Below, piece by piece: positions 12,418 through 24,547 of a stretch of 39,891 nt of DNA; within the stretch, counting starts at the first letter, position 1, and each line of letters starts with the position of its first letter. The notes under the pieces were generated by a model, which saw nothing but the letters and a program-made list of their open reading frames with translations, was not told the origin of the DNA and made no database searches. Both the position numbers and the translations under genes were made by a program. The stretch covers positions 1 to 39,891 of the forward strand of contig JAANBB010000378.1 in the NCBI GenBank assembly GCA_014621425.1, in the 5' to 3' direction. This stretch comes from Cylindrodendrum hubeiense. Lineage: Eukaryota > Ascomycota > Sordariomycetes > Hypocreales > Nectriaceae.

Positions 12418-15400
12418 GGTGAAGGATGGGGCGGTGGTCGCAGATCCCGGGGTTGGAGTCGGTGATGGGCGACCAGTGTTCTACTGATGCATTGGGCTTC
12501 GATCGGTCGACACCGACAGAGACAGCGACGTTAAAGGCCGCTTGCTGGAAGCCCAGTATGGGTCGATGGCTACGCAAACAAGTGGCGGACAATGAGCGCA
12601 GGTTTTGCGGTGAAGTCGTATCAGAGGCCAGGGCGGTGACGACGGATGTGTTTCGTCCCCCCAGGCCAGTGTCCTGTTACCGGTGTCCCTGGGGTCGCTG
12701 ACGAAAAGCGGCAGTGGTGATGCCAGAAAAGCAAACCTGGCGACAGGCAGAGAGGACAAATGGCGGGTGAGATGTTTGGAACGGCGATCAGCCTCAGCTG
12801 GGCTGGGAAAGTCGCCCGATTATGGGGGATATCGCGAGAGTGTTTGGGGCGTGGCTGTTCGGCTGCGCGCACGTCGTGATGCGAGGCCAGGATGGAATAA
12901 AGGCGAGAAACGAGCAGGCCAGAGCAGACGAGACGGCGTCTGCGACAGATCGACTCGGCGCAAACACGTCCCAGACACGAAAGGACAGAGGGAAGTTCCA
13001 AGTGACGGCTCGCGGTCAGAGGAAGCGCCGGGCATGGTGTCTCGAAGTGTGGAGGACGGCGTCCCTGGGGAGTGTGGGCTTGTGGGCTTGTGGGCTTGTT
13101 GCTAAGGGGGACCCTAGGCGCATCCCGGGCTTATCCTGGGCGTACCCTGGCGCCCTGGCCGCCCTTGTCGAGTTGGTCTCTGCGCAAGCTGCAGACCCCC
13201 CTTGCACCCCTGGTCGGCGACTGCAACGAGACGGCTCGCAAGCAGACGGGTCTGCGGTGGGTGCGGTGTGGAAGAGCTCATCGCGGGCTTTTGGTCCGCT
13301 TTGCTTCAGGTTTGTCGTGATGTGGGCTGGATAGCTGGAGAACTGGAGATCTCGACCTGCAAGCATTGCCAGCTCTGTGCCGCTCACCAACACCCGCAGC
13401 ACAGTATGGGGCAGCTGCTGCTCGCTGAAACCTATTCTTAGCTGCCTCTAATGGCAATCTTCTAGCAATAAATTTAGTTACTGTGCTAACGTGCTAGACA
13501 GCACTGAGACACGGCCGTCGATGGGGACCGGAGCCACATCTTCATCCTCAGGGCGGGCCTCCAGAGACACACACGACGTGGGAGCCCACAAGTCACAACG
13601 GCGTCTCATTCCAGAGGAGCCCATTGTATCCATACGGAACACAAGGAAGCCATCTCTTGCTTTTGTTCTCGGGTCATCGGTTCGCCTCGCTTGCTCAGGA
13701 TTCCATGCCTCCTATCCTCGGACAAACCACCCTGCCCTGGGCCCGACGCCCTGCAAATGGCCCTGTAAACGGAGCTTGTATACGGAGTACGGAGCTTGCC
13801 AATGCAACTGGGATGCATCGGTGCATCCTAGCGAGAGTTTACTGGCATCGAGTACGGGCTCCTCCGTACATGACCCCAGTGATCGGTCACCACCTGGGTT
13901 TGGACGGATGCGATGGATGCCACCAACTGCACAACAACAGTATCAACGGTCCAAGCAGTTATCGGCCGACCCGATCAGAGCCACACTCTCCACACACACT
14001 GGCCGCCCCAAGCCTCCATCAAGCGCCGTCAATGGTCAGGACGTCATTGCAGTCATCTCTAGTTCATCTAACTGGCATCGTGACCAGAGTCAGCGACAGC
14101 GATACAGAGTTCACAACTGACTCCCCCCCTTCGGCTGGGACCGCTTCAATCATACGACAGCACCAGAGCACTGTCCAACAGCCGCTCAGAGTCGGATCGC
14201 AACCTTCTCACGGCCTCGTGCACGGAGGTCTCGTACCTTGCAGGAGCTCCGTGCAAGTGGTCCAGACCCCGGCGCAAGCAACGCTCCCCCAGCGGCCTTT
14301 GTAGTCCACTAAACCGCACTGGGACGTCACCCGGCCGAAAAGGGAGCTGCCTCATCAAACGTCCTTTATTGCCCTCATGGTGTGGTGCGAAGCCTGTGGG
14401 GAACGACCTGTCAACGCTCAGGGTTGAATTGCGGCACCAATTCCTGGCAAATCACTAATACGGACGGGCAGCCCTTGTCGTCCGGGATTGGCCAGAGAGA
14501 AGGGCGAGTCTAACCCAAAGCCAAACCGCCCGGCCTCGCCAACACGATGCCGGACACGGATTTTTGCCTGCCCGCCATCAGCGAGCTTCCTTGTGGGTTC
14601 CATAACGGGCTCCCAAATCTGATCAAGCCTCGTTGGTTGAACAGGGCTGAGGGGAAGTTCCCAATCTCTTGATAGCGGCGCGGGCGGCCGCGTTGATTGG
14701 TGGGCGCATGCGACGGGAGGATAAAAGGGATTGCTGAATTGGGGGGCTCTGCTGCTGGCCAGGCGACCCCAGACGCCCTCCCACTCTTGACTTGTCTAAC
14801 TGCCCTTTTCGGTGGCTGCCCTTGACGACTGTGGCTGATCTTCATCTCTCCGACCAAGCAGCTAGGCCCAGGCGTTCGCTCGTGATGCTCCAAGCAATGC
14901 GTGTGATGGAACGTTAGCCCGAGTGCCGGCAGGCTGATTTCCCGCAGCACCCAACCATCGTGCCGTGTTTCGTGAGGGCCAAGATGTAGCATACGTTGAA
15001 ACCATCCATCCAGTGATCCGGATGCTCAACTCCACGGCAGCCGGTCAATAGCTCGGCACCTAAGGGTCATGTCTTGGCTAAGGAGCCCCTCTGGCCAAGG
15101 GGCCCCACTATCTCAGGTACCAACGGGATCGCGTTGCTCTCCATTCCATTAAACCTCCGCGCGTAAATGGAGACCACATGGAGATGGGCAATTCAGAATC
15201 GCTTCTCACCTGACCGCTTAAGCAATTGACAACCTGGTCTAAGTAACGCCACGCGGAGGAGACGGGATTCTTCTCCACGCCTGCTTTGCCGCCATCTCCA
15301 TCGTAATTCAAAAGCTCCTCTTTTCCTCGGTAATCACGACTCGTGTCCATTTGAGTTAATTCGACTGCAGTTAGCCATGGAAGGTTGAAGGCTTCCACTA

Positions 15401-17300
15401 GGAGCCATCGCTTCCTGGGGCTGAACAACGGCGTGTTCTTTACCAAGGGGCTAAGGGTCATCGAAGCTTCCCGGATGAAGCCCTCCGTGGTTCTCTAGGA
15501 AACGAGGCACAACGTTACACGCTGGCGGCCCTCGACCAAAATTTCCTTCCCATAGTTGGCAGCAAGGAGGGCAAATATCGCCAGGGGGGCACGGGAAAAG
15601 GGCCGGAAGACACACGGAAGCACGCATAGGGAAATCATAGCATAGTTCTTAATCCCTGGGTTTCTCCATGCCCATTCATTCCCCCATCCGAATTCCCCCA
15701 TCTGTGTCTTATCTTCAACAAATTGACAGGCGCGTTCTGTGGCGGGAGACAATTTAATGAACGCGAGTTTAGCGTGGCCTAGTGGTGAATGGATGCTCAA
15801 CGCGTCCCAGCACCATCACGCTGAAGAGGTCGGCGCACGTCATTTGGGACCCTAGCCTAAAAAGCGACTCATTCAGGGGAGGGCACCCGACCCGATTTCT
15901 GTGGTTTCACATTGCCACTTTTGTGGGTGATCGTCAATCGGCTATCTGACACCTGCTCAGTCTCGGGCGCACGGTGATGGTTGAAGCGTGCCGTCAGCGC
16001 TATGAGCCACATGTAACGATGGTAAGAGGTGGTCAGCAGTGGAAGCGCTTGGTTTTACTTCTAGACCTTTAAGAGCTGCCTACATAGTATGGCTTATAGC
16101 TCCAATACTTCTTCTGGCAAATGGTGTCATGGCGATAAGAGAGACGCCCGTCGGAGTTCAACTACGGACACAAGGCGGATGAAGACCAATGAAACACGGC
16201 CTCAAGGTATCAGCCCCTGGCCGTTTTAGAGATGGTCACGATAGGCCACTGATCGACAACTCTGTTTCGGATGGCAGGCTCCGGGCAAGTGGAAACGTTT
16301 CTGCAACTGTTTGACACTGCGATTGGAAAGGAAACAGTGAGGGGAAGTTTCTCTACGGACATGAAGAGTCCCCAACCAGCGGCCTCCACGTAACCTCCGC
16401 AAGTCCGTCGGGCCGCCCCTGATTGTGCCATTTGCTCCGATCGGTGGTTGATGGGGAGCCGGAGGGTAATCGCCGATTTGCCGACCGGTGTCGGTGCAGC
16501 GGTGGAGCCTTCGGAGGCGGCCTGGCGAACAGAGTCCCATTGAAAAGGCGGAGAGCCTGGATCTGCATCAGAGAGCGACCAGAGGCATGATCAAGGGCAC
16601 CAACGGTAATCCTTGTCGACTTGGCTTGAGTTGCTGCTCTGGCTCGACAAATGGTACAAGGTCACAACAGCCGCGGGAGCCGTTGAGGTAATTCTGTGCT
16701 AGCGCTCGCGGAGTTGAGCAAAAAGATGCAACAACCCTCAAGCAACCGACCTGATCGGGCCAGGCAACGAAGCTTCACCCAATTATTTCGACGTCGAGGA
16801 TGATTGCCCGCCTGATTAGATAACAATCGTAATCGCTGGCGTATCACTACTACACTACGGTGTGAGGGCACTTCGTTCCACCAACGACACCCTCTCTGTG
16901 CCTGCGCATCGTCGCTACAATCATGGCCGAGACCACGAGTGCACGAAGACCAGGGCCCCCCAAGCAGCGCAGATATGCAGGATGCAGTGGGACAAAAGGA
17001 TCAAGGTCAGGATCAGAGCGTGCATATTCACGCATTCTTGGCAGCGTCCTGTGTTAACCCGTCCTGTGTTAACCCGAGCAGTGCTGTCTAACGTATGGCA
17101 GCGAAGCGAGCACGGAGCGATAGAGGGGAAGGATTAGGCGTCTTCTCAACAAGGTAAGTCTAGGCATCGATCTCGGGTGCGAAGTCGAAGCCAAACTCAC
17201 ACCGAGATTGGGCGCCCCTGTATACATTACGTACGCTGCGTACTATGCAGGACGAGTCTCGGGGCGGAACTGGACGCGCACTTGGAGACACCGGGACGAG

Positions 17301-17345
17301 GGCCACCAAGGCCACCAAGGCCACCGAGGCCACCGAGGCCACACA
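17301..17345. repeat. 9-bp minisatellite (GGCCACCRA)
   Basis: About five tandem copies of GGCCACCAA/GGCCACCGA lie in the intergenic region 1.2 kb upstream of INO1: two copies end in CAA, two in CGA, then a degenerate copy. The array keeps frame because the unit is 9 bp, which creates spurious open frames on both strands. Confidence 0.9.
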
Positions 17346-18357
17346 AGACATATTACCCCTCCAGGTCTCAGTGGTCTTAGGTCCTCGCAGGTCCCGCACC
17401 CTGCCGAAGACCCGGGGCCAACAGCGCCAATCACACACTGGGCGCCTGGGTAGCGAGAGCCTCCTGCACGACTTTATTGGTGGCAGAGGGATGCTCAGGC
17501 CAAATCGCATCTTTGCTTGCCCTCTTGCACAAGCTAGCGAGGGGCCTCGTCGGGTGCAGCGTTGGAATGATGCCAGGGGCGCAGGGGGCTCAGGCCACTG
17601 GTTCGGCAACGCTGGGCGATACCGAGAGCCGAGCAATCAACGGACAGATAAGCCGGAGCTTGTTTGGTTGGGCTGACTGCGTTGGCGTCATCCCGCAAGT
17701 GCCCGAAGCACATGCTGTGGTTGAGTTGTGACGAGAGTGCGTCTTGCTTGGTTGTCCCAGGGGAGAGATACGGCCCATACGGCCCAAACGCCCAAACCAC
17801 GGCCACAAAGATGCTCAATTCCTCTCGCCGCCGTCTCGTCCAAATGCCGGAAATGCGACCTGTAATGCCCCCTCCCCCTCCCCCGCCTCTCCGCAGCATC
17901 CGAATCAGCCCACAGCGCTTCGGAGCTGCGTTGTGGTTGTGGGACGGCCCACAAGTTGCTGTCTCCAGCGTGCGTCGGCGCCTCAACAGGCCTAAACCCT
18001 CTGTACCAACAACCGCTAGATTATCGCGACCCCACTAGTGCCGCGTCTTCACCGCCCACATTCAACGTGGCAGCGCCGCTCGTGTTCGTCTTTGCGACCA
18101 TATTTGAACCCCTTCGCGTCCTGCAGTTTCTCTGTTTTCGACTTCTCGTTCTCAACCACCACAATTCAAATCACTCCAATCTTCAGCTCCCAGCTTTACC
18201 TTCAACCCCTTCAGTCTCTCGTAGTCCATCAACTACTGAGTTGTCTGTCAGGCTACCCCGCTAAACACAACCACCCCGCCAACACCACCTTATCACAAGG
18301 ATCGAGGCTTGATCTCGATCACTCCGTCGTCAAGACGTTTTCCAATCTCCTCAACTC

Positions 18358-18444
18358 GTATGTGCCCTCTCCCCGGGTCTCTCCAGCTGCTGGATGCGCA
18401 GATGCCCCAGAAATATGAGAAACACGACGCTAACCCCCCTCCAG
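18358..18444 (+). other. INO1: Probable 5' UTR intron of INO1
   Basis: A GTATGT donor at 18358, a GCTAAC branch-like site near 18430-18435 and a CCAG acceptor ending at 18444 define an 87-nt intron in the leader, 142 nt before the INO1 start codon. It follows a long pyrimidine-rich stretch (about 18110-18360) that looks like a fungal core promoter and leader. Only RNA data can confirm it. Confidence 0.5.
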
Positions 18445-18586
18445 GACTCACCACCCGTTCGCAGGAGCCCGCTGCTCTCCTTCTGGAGGTATAGCGGACT
18501 CGATCTTTGAACAGTAAAGTCTTTACTTGTTCAGAACCCGTATACTACACTCCACCAACTTCCAACGAAAAGCCATAATCGTCAAC

Positions 18587-20266
18587 ATGGCTCCTCACGC
18601 GGAAGACGGCACGGGCGCCTCGAACGGGGCGGCTTACACCAACGGCAGAGGTTCCACGGCTCCCCAGGACCTCTTCACCGTCAACTCCCCCAACGTTACC
18701 TACACCGATGCGGAAATCCAATCCAAGTACACCTACCGCACCACCAAGGTCGAGACTAACGCCGAGGGCAAGTACGTTGCTACTCCCCAGGAGACCAACT
18801 ACGACTTCAAGGTCGACCGCAAGGTCCCCAAGGTCGGTATGATGTTGGTCGGCTGGGGTGGTAACAACGGTACCACTGTCACCGCCGGTATTCTCGCCAA
18901 CCGCCGTCAAATTGCCTGGGAGACCAAGGAAGGTCCCCAGGAAGCTAACTACTACGGCTCCGTCGTCATGGGCTCAACCCTTAAGCTCGGTACTGACGCC
19001 AAGACCAACCGGGAGGTCAACATCCCCTTCCACAACATCTTGCCCATGGTCCACCCCAATGACCTCGTCATTGGCGGTTGGGACATTAGCAAGATGAACC
19101 TGTCCCAGGCCATGGACCGTGCTCAGGTCCTCGAGCCGGCTCTCAAGGCCCAGGTCAAGAAGGAGATGGCCGAGATGGTTCCCCTCCCATCCGTCTACTA
19201 CCCCGACTTCATTGCTGCCAACCAGGAGGACCGCGCCGACAACGTCCTCGAGGGCTCCAAGGCCTCGATGGCTCACGTTGAGAAGATTCGCAAGGATATC
19301 CGCGACTTCAAGGCCGATAACGGTCTCGACAAGGTCATCGTCATGTGGACTGCCAACACTGAGCGATACGCCGACCTGATTGAGGGCGTCAACGACACGG
19401 CTGACAACCTTCTCAAGTCCATTGAGCAAGGTCACGAGGAGGTGGCTCCCTCCACCATCTTCGCCGTCGCCTGTATCCTTGATAGCACCCCCTTCATCAA
19501 CGGCTCTCCCCAGAACACCTTTGTTCCTGGTGCCATTGAGCTGGCTGAGCGCCACAATTCCTTCATCGGTGGTGACGACTTCAAGTCCGGCCAGACCAAG
19601 ATGAAGTCTGCTCTCGTTGACTTCCTCATCAACGCCGGTATCAAGTTGACCTCCATTGCCAGCTACAACCATCTTGGCAACAATGACGGCAAGAACCTGA
19701 GCTCCCAGAAGCAGTTCCGCTCCAAGGAGATCTCCAAGTCAAACGTCGTGGACGACATGGTCGAGGCCAACCATATCCTCTACAAGAAGGGCGAGCACCC
19801 TGATCACTGCGTCGTCATCAAGTACATGCCTGCTGTCGCTGACAACAAGCGTGCTCTCGATGAGTACTACGCTGAGATCTTCCTCGGTGGCCACCAGACC
19901 ATTTCGTAAGTTGAGCCCGTCATTTTTCAAATAATCCCTTGCTAACCAACAACTAGCATGTTCAACATTTGCGAGGACTCTCTCCTGGCTTCTCCCTTGA
20001 TCATTGACCTGGTTGTCATCGCTGAGATGATGTCTCGTATCCAGTGGAAGGCCGCTTCCGCCGATGGCGCTGCCACCACTGAGTACAAGAACTTCCACAG
20101 TGTCTTGAGTGTCCTGAGCTACATGCTCAAGGCTCCCCTGACCCCTCCCGGCACTCCCGTCGTCAACGCTCTCGCAAAGCAACGTGCCGCTCTGACCAAC
20201 ATTTTCCGCGCATGTGTTGGTCTGCAGCCCGAGTCTGACATGACTCTGGAGCACAAGCTTTTCTAA
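18587..20266 (+). CDS. INO1: Myo-inositol-3-phosphate synthase
   Basis: This cytosolic NAD-dependent enzyme converts glucose-6-phosphate to 1D-myo-inositol-3-phosphate, the committed step of inositol and phosphatidylinositol synthesis. There are two exons, 18587-19905 and 19957-20266; the 51-nt intron has a GTAAGT donor, a GCTAACC branch and an AACTAG acceptor. The 542-residue product matches the usual fungal length (about 530-545). The NAD-binding [10 protein letters not shown] motif is at about 88-97, and the family signatures [24 protein letters not shown] and [17 protein letters not shown] follow in order. An open TTG-initiated frame extends 20 codons upstream, but the ATG at 18587 (context GTCAACATGGC) is the start. 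Codon use is strongly biased to C-ending codons, as expected for a highly expressed gene. Inositol repression is usual in yeasts; I found no clear ICRE/UAS-INO site here. Confidence 0.98.
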
Positions 20267-20742
20267 GTACAAGACGCTCTGCTTAGTTGGCAATACGCCG
20301 TAAAATGCGATTGCGTAAGACAAAGGAGTAGTGGGACTGAGGATATCATTTACCAGCTGACAAAATAGGAAAAAATGGAAAAATGGAAAAATGGAAAATG
20401 GAAAAAACAATCGAAAAATAAATGGAAAAAAAAGAGGGGAAACAATCATCTACATAGTCTAGGATCCGAATTGATTATGTCCCATCTCCTCACTACCTAC
20501 TCTACAGTTCTAAGACTCTCAGTGACTGCTAGTTCTCAACTATTATTTACAGAGGTAACAAGATCTTGGCCCCAGCGCCATTGTCAATTCAAGCCCAGGT
20601 TATACACCGAACGCCTGAAGTGACTTCAAATATAATACTACGTGATAACTTAGTCGAGACAACACAGCTCTCTAATGCAGCGGTTTTCTAGATAATATAC
20701 ATTTATAGGCGCTCAATTTTCACTGAACTGCTAATACTTACG
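20267..20742. other. Short intergenic region between convergent genes
   Basis: INO1 (plus) and the permease gene (minus) end towards each other here, so this holds both 3' UTRs. The sequence is AT-rich and contains the A-rich repeat at 20369-20436. No gene is seen. Confidence 0.6.
20369..20436. repeat. A-rich degenerate tandem repeat (AAAAATGG-like)
   Basis: Imperfect repeats of an 7-9 bp AAAAATGG unit lie about 100 bp beyond the INO1 stop codon, in the 3' flank shared with the convergent permease gene. They may contribute to 3'-end formation, but this is inference. Confidence 0.85.
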
Positions 20743-23230
20743 TCATACTCGAGGCCTACCATCTGTCGTTGTCCTTGAGGTAGGCGCCGGAACGAAAGTG
20801 GTCTCGAAGCGTTTGTCGTGTAGGTCGCGTATCTTCTGAACCACTTTTGCAGAATTCGAAAGATCAACAAACGACCAGTTTGCGCCTCGGATAATTTTCA
20901 AGACTGCCCATAGCAAGAGAAACACAAAAATCTATTGATGAAGGCAATTAGCATGACAAACTTTTGAAACTCTGAAGTAAATTCTCACGAAGAAGTATGC
21001 CGAGAAAAACGGCACGATTTGGAAACCATCCCAAATCAGGGATCCATTAGAGGCGGCCAAGATTGCCATACAACCAAATAGCGCCGACCAGGCCAAGAAT
21101 GGCTGCCCATGACTGCGATAGGGATAGTCGTCGTTGTCTAGGTCCCAACGCCGTACCTGGGGGATCTTCTGTGCCTCAAGGATCGATCGATGTTTTTTTA
21201 TACTAGGGCTGTAAGCAAGGGCAGATGCCCGCAAGCATTTTGAACAATAGAGAGTTGCGTACCAGTAATAGTACCGAATGAAGGCCAGGCAATTGCACGC
21301 CCAGACTATGACGACGCTGACAGATCCCATCTGTGCCAGTACTTCAATCAACTGCCGTATATCAGCTCAGTACCCTGGACGAAAATTAACACGGAAATTT
21401 TACCATGTCGTTCGGTTTGTTCTTCTTAGTAGCATCTCCCAGTAGCTGTAGAGGGGGCAGCCAGAAGAACGCCCCTGCCGAGAGTATTACAGCTCGCACC
21501 GGTACCTTGTGTCTGTTCGTCTTCCCAAATAAAGCCAAGATCCGAATGTACCATGGTTGCGTGCTTCCCCCATCGAGTCGAGCCGTGAGGCCGAACAGGC
21601 TTCTCGATGCGACAAAGAGGGTCGCGCTTCCACACGTCACCGCCGTGAAGACCAGGAACGCGTTGAACACGTCGTCTAGATTTTGAATCTTGGACTCATC
21701 GGCAATTATGACAAATGCGGACGTCGAGTTTATTGCGTTGTCGCAATGAGGCGCCTCCACCCAGCTGAGTCGGGGGAGACGGCAATCGTCCCAGGGAATG
21801 TCGAGTGAGGTTAGAAGACCACTCAGTGTGTAGGCACCGACGGCGAGCAACGAGAAGAAGACAGCAGAGAACTTGACGGTCCGGCGGATGAAAGGCACTT
21901 CCTCCCCTGCTGGCGCGGGCCGTTGTGAGTTTGACCATCGTGCTTCAAGGGCAGAGGCTGCAACTACTTCAACGCCCACATAGGCAAAGGTTGCAATCGA
22001 TGTCGACATACTAATATGATTGTTATGAGTTATTCTGAATAGTTGATCTAACACCGTGGCATAGACTTACAACAGTGCAAAGACCCAGTGTCGCGTTGCC
22101 TTTTCGTCGAATTGGGTGGCTGCCTTCCAGTCTAGTATGCTTAGCACGAGGTTCTTAGGTCTCAGTTCAAGTCACTTACGTTTGTCATGTAAGTTGTCTA
22201 GTAATGTTTAGTCATGTGTCTCTCACGGGTAGCTCATGTTTGAATGCGAAAGGAAGGAGTATGTATGGCGCACCTTTCAAATTAATGGTAACCAGCGACA
22301 ATAAAATGATAAGAAGGAAAAGTAACTTGGTGGCCCCGGTTGCTACCTCGATCCAACCAAAGGTCTTGGCAGAGGTTAGTACATCCTAACCCTCCCAATC
22401 ATAAAGTAGAGCTCTGTGACTTACCTCAACCCTGAACATATTTATGGCGATTGGGATAATCGGAGGTATCAGGTAAATGACCACATTATGAATCACTTTT
22501 TCGCTGTCCGCCCAAAAGCCGAGCTCCGAGGCCACAGTCGCCATCAGGGCTGCGAACGAGACCGAATATGTGAACCTGTGTGTTATGAGCATTCATTGCG
22601 ATAGCTCTGTGGACACAGGCTGGGGTATTTAGCCTCCAACTTACCAATACGTGATACCAACGGCGATGCCCAGCTCTACATCGACGAACTCGCTCACGTA
22701 CACGGACAACGCACCTGGGACGGGCCATATACAGAGCAACTCAGCAATACACTGCATCACGGCACATGCCAGGATTCCAACGAGGAGGAACGAGAGCACA
22801 ACAGCCAGGGGGCCACCCAACTCGAGAATCTGCCCCCCACGCCAGTAGAGGCCCGTTCCCAACGTGGTATTCACTGTGATCATCTGATAGAAGGTCAGGA
22901 TTACGCTCCCTAATCGAGTCTAATTGATTGCGGAGAGCTTACAAACAATTGGATCCCCCGTAGCTTCCTGCTCACAGTCCTCTCCGGCCTAGGCGTGACA
23001 AAGACGACCTTGGTTGTTCTAGTGAATCCGTCCCCATCGCTGTTGTCTTCAGGGACCGTTAGGTTGGACCGGGTCTGTTGGGATTCGCCATCGATTTCAA
23101 GTGTCTGCAATGGAATCATTTCCTCCTCGACATCAAGTAGTGGAGTATTAAGATTCCGCCTGGCTCCTGGCCTGGCCCAGTCAGGGAACCAGTCAGGGTA
23201 CCGGTCCGGTTGCTGCTCGTCATCCGCCAT
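20743..23230 (-). CDS. Amino-acid permease (APC superfamily, fungal AAT type)
   Basis: A plasma-membrane proton-coupled amino-acid transporter of about 650-668 residues is built from nine exons: 23230-22943, 22883-22645, 22575-22425, 22364-22274, 22197-22180, 22131-22071, 22010-21404, 21351-20989 and 20931-20743. All phases close. Introns are 48-76 nt and have canonical ends; exon 5 is an 18-nt microexon. A tenth exon is likely: 21209-21262 (54 nt, GTACGC...TTACAG) would be an in-frame intron inside exon 8. The family's TM1 entry (TTLGTGLYWRGGQILELGGP) follows a 96-residue hydrophilic N-terminus. Next come the AELLCIWPVPGALSVYVSEF segment of TM2-3, the AYVGVEVVAASALE motif of TM6, and YPYRSHGQPFLAW before the last helices. 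The substrate cannot be told. The gene has many more introns than its core neighbours. Confidence 0.9.
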
Positions 23231-24055
23231 GATCGTAAAAGATTAGATGCGCGGCCGTGTGATGGAGGTGCAAGGTAAACATAGTGAACGCAAGGAGACA
23301 GGTTATTACGTTATACATGGTACCCCAGGTTGCGGAGAGAATCAGCCTCAACAACCCGAGTGTGCAACATTCCGGAGTCGCCACGATGAGGCCGCTCAGC
23401 CGCAAGGCAGCCTTCCAGGGGTTGTACAGATAAGAGATATGAGTATCCAGTAATATTTGCGCTTATGTCGTACAATTCTCACGCATGTTAAGCATTCACA
23501 GCTTCAGCCTCAGCGGTTCGGGCAAAATCGACCTATTCGGCAATTATCCCATCCAATTAAAGGAGCCGTGCTGTAAGGCACATGGTTAACCAGCTAGGAT
23601 TCAAGGTACTTGACCCCAAACGACCATCCTTTTTCGGCCCCTCCATGTGATGTCTTCTCCAGGTTGCTTCTTCGAATTGCGCATCGCCTGATCGTCACTG
23701 GCCAGAAGCAAGCAGTGGCGCCAAATAGCGCAAGGTTCGACATAAGAGGGTGTCAGAAAATGGAAAGACGGCGAGGCTCTGGTGTCCATGTGTCCATATA
23801 TTCACGCGTGCATATGCGTGTGGGTGTCTGGTGCGCATTGGAGAGAAAGATAACGATAAACAAGGCAACCAACGATCCCTCAATGATCCCTAACACGCCA
23901 GTGGCCGTGACGTGGCGGCAGCCTCTTTGTACAGTGGGTATTTAAAGTCTTACAGACTCAAGACAACAGTTTTGTTTGTTTGATCTGGATACCGGTTTGG
24001 CCGTGCCAAAGTTCATTTCGTGAAGATCAACCCGACCCTGTGAAGCAGATAGACG
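23231..24055. other. Divergent promoter region
   Basis: The permease (minus) and the small gene at 24056 (plus) diverge from here. No gene is seen in it. The sequence includes ACGTGGCG near 23910 and otherwise has no element I can assign. Confidence 0.5.
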
Positions 24056-24547
24056 ATGGCGCAAAACGTAACTGCCCGCTACTTGACCAAAGCTCGTCTC
24101 CAACGTGTCTTGGAGAAGCTCTTCCCGGCCTGCGAGGAATTCCACATCGAAGTATGCCCTGTCTTTATCGGCCCTTTGCCGAGCGGCATCGCCGATTTGT
24201 TATTGTGCCCACTAAACAAGGCTGTTAGATGAAGGATGACCTATGGGTCTTTGAAGCGCCCGAGAAAGTGGATGAAGTGAGTACCAGTCTCAACTCTCAA
24301 CCCAGGTACGCCTGGCTCCATTGCTTCTTGAGCTAATCAACCAATTTTCGATTACAGGCTGTCATCGAGTGAGTGACTTACCTAAAAGCAGCGGCATAGC
24401 CCCCATATTGACCGCACCAGTGATGCCCGGCAATAATGCAAAGGAAGAGCCCCCTGTGGCTGGGGCGGTACTGGGTGGGCGCAGGGCTTCATTGCAGGCT
24501 TATTCGGCACCGGAGTCGCCACGCTGCAGAGCCTAGGGGGCGGATGA
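24056..24547 (+). CDS. Small spliced gene, unknown function
   Basis: I do not recognise this gene. Exon 1, 24056-24151, opens MAQNVTARYLTKARLQRVLE. A 77-nt intron (24152-24228) with GTATGC, CACTAAAC and TTAG is followed by exon 2, 24229-24276. An 81-nt intron (24277-24357) with GTGAGT, GCTAATC and TTACAG is followed by exon 3 from 24358. Translation stops at 24372, giving about 52 residues. However, a perfect GTGAGT donor at 24369 just before the stop suggests a further intron. With a weak AAG acceptor at 24447, exon 4 (24448-24547) adds a Gly-rich hydrophobic tail (GWGGTGWAQGFIAGLFGTGV) and gives 84 residues. The N-terminal part is an amphipathic, charged helix-turn type segment with Trp/Phe. 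The frame is kept through two well-formed introns, which argues for a real gene. It lies 167 bp before the CorA-like gene on the same strand. Confidence 0.55.

Larger units (their letters stand above)
12418..18586. other. Gene-poor 6.2-kb divergent intergenic region
   Basis: This lies between the LIM gene (minus) and INO1 (plus), and both promoters must be inside. Many GC-rich overlapping open frames occur on both strands (for example 13491-14120 plus and 14510-14992 minus), but none shows a domain, low-stop splice chain or usual fungal codon bias. Contents that can be pointed to are a tandem TGGGCTTG run near 13076-13100, a TACGGAGTACGG motif near 13777-13794, a minisatellite at 17301-17345, and a pyrimidine-rich INO1 leader from about 18110. 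Confidence 0.5.

Noticed and set aside
13491..14120. 209-codon plus-strand frame in the large intergenic region
   Set aside because: Ser/Pro/His-rich mix with no domain, no splice pattern and overlapping frames of equal quality on both strands.
15765..15815. tRNA-like stretch with AGCGTG/CACGCT ends and a TAGTGGTGAATGG A-box-like piece
   Set aside because: No B-box (GGTTCGANNCC) and no T arm or anticodon arm.
18974..19672. 232-codon minus-strand frame
   Set aside because: It lies antisense to INO1; the strongly C-ending codon bias of INO1 keeps the opposite frame open.
19739..20449. 236-codon minus-strand frame across the INO1 intron and 3' flank
   Set aside because: Antisense shadow of INO1 exons; N-terminal part is the translated A-rich repeat.
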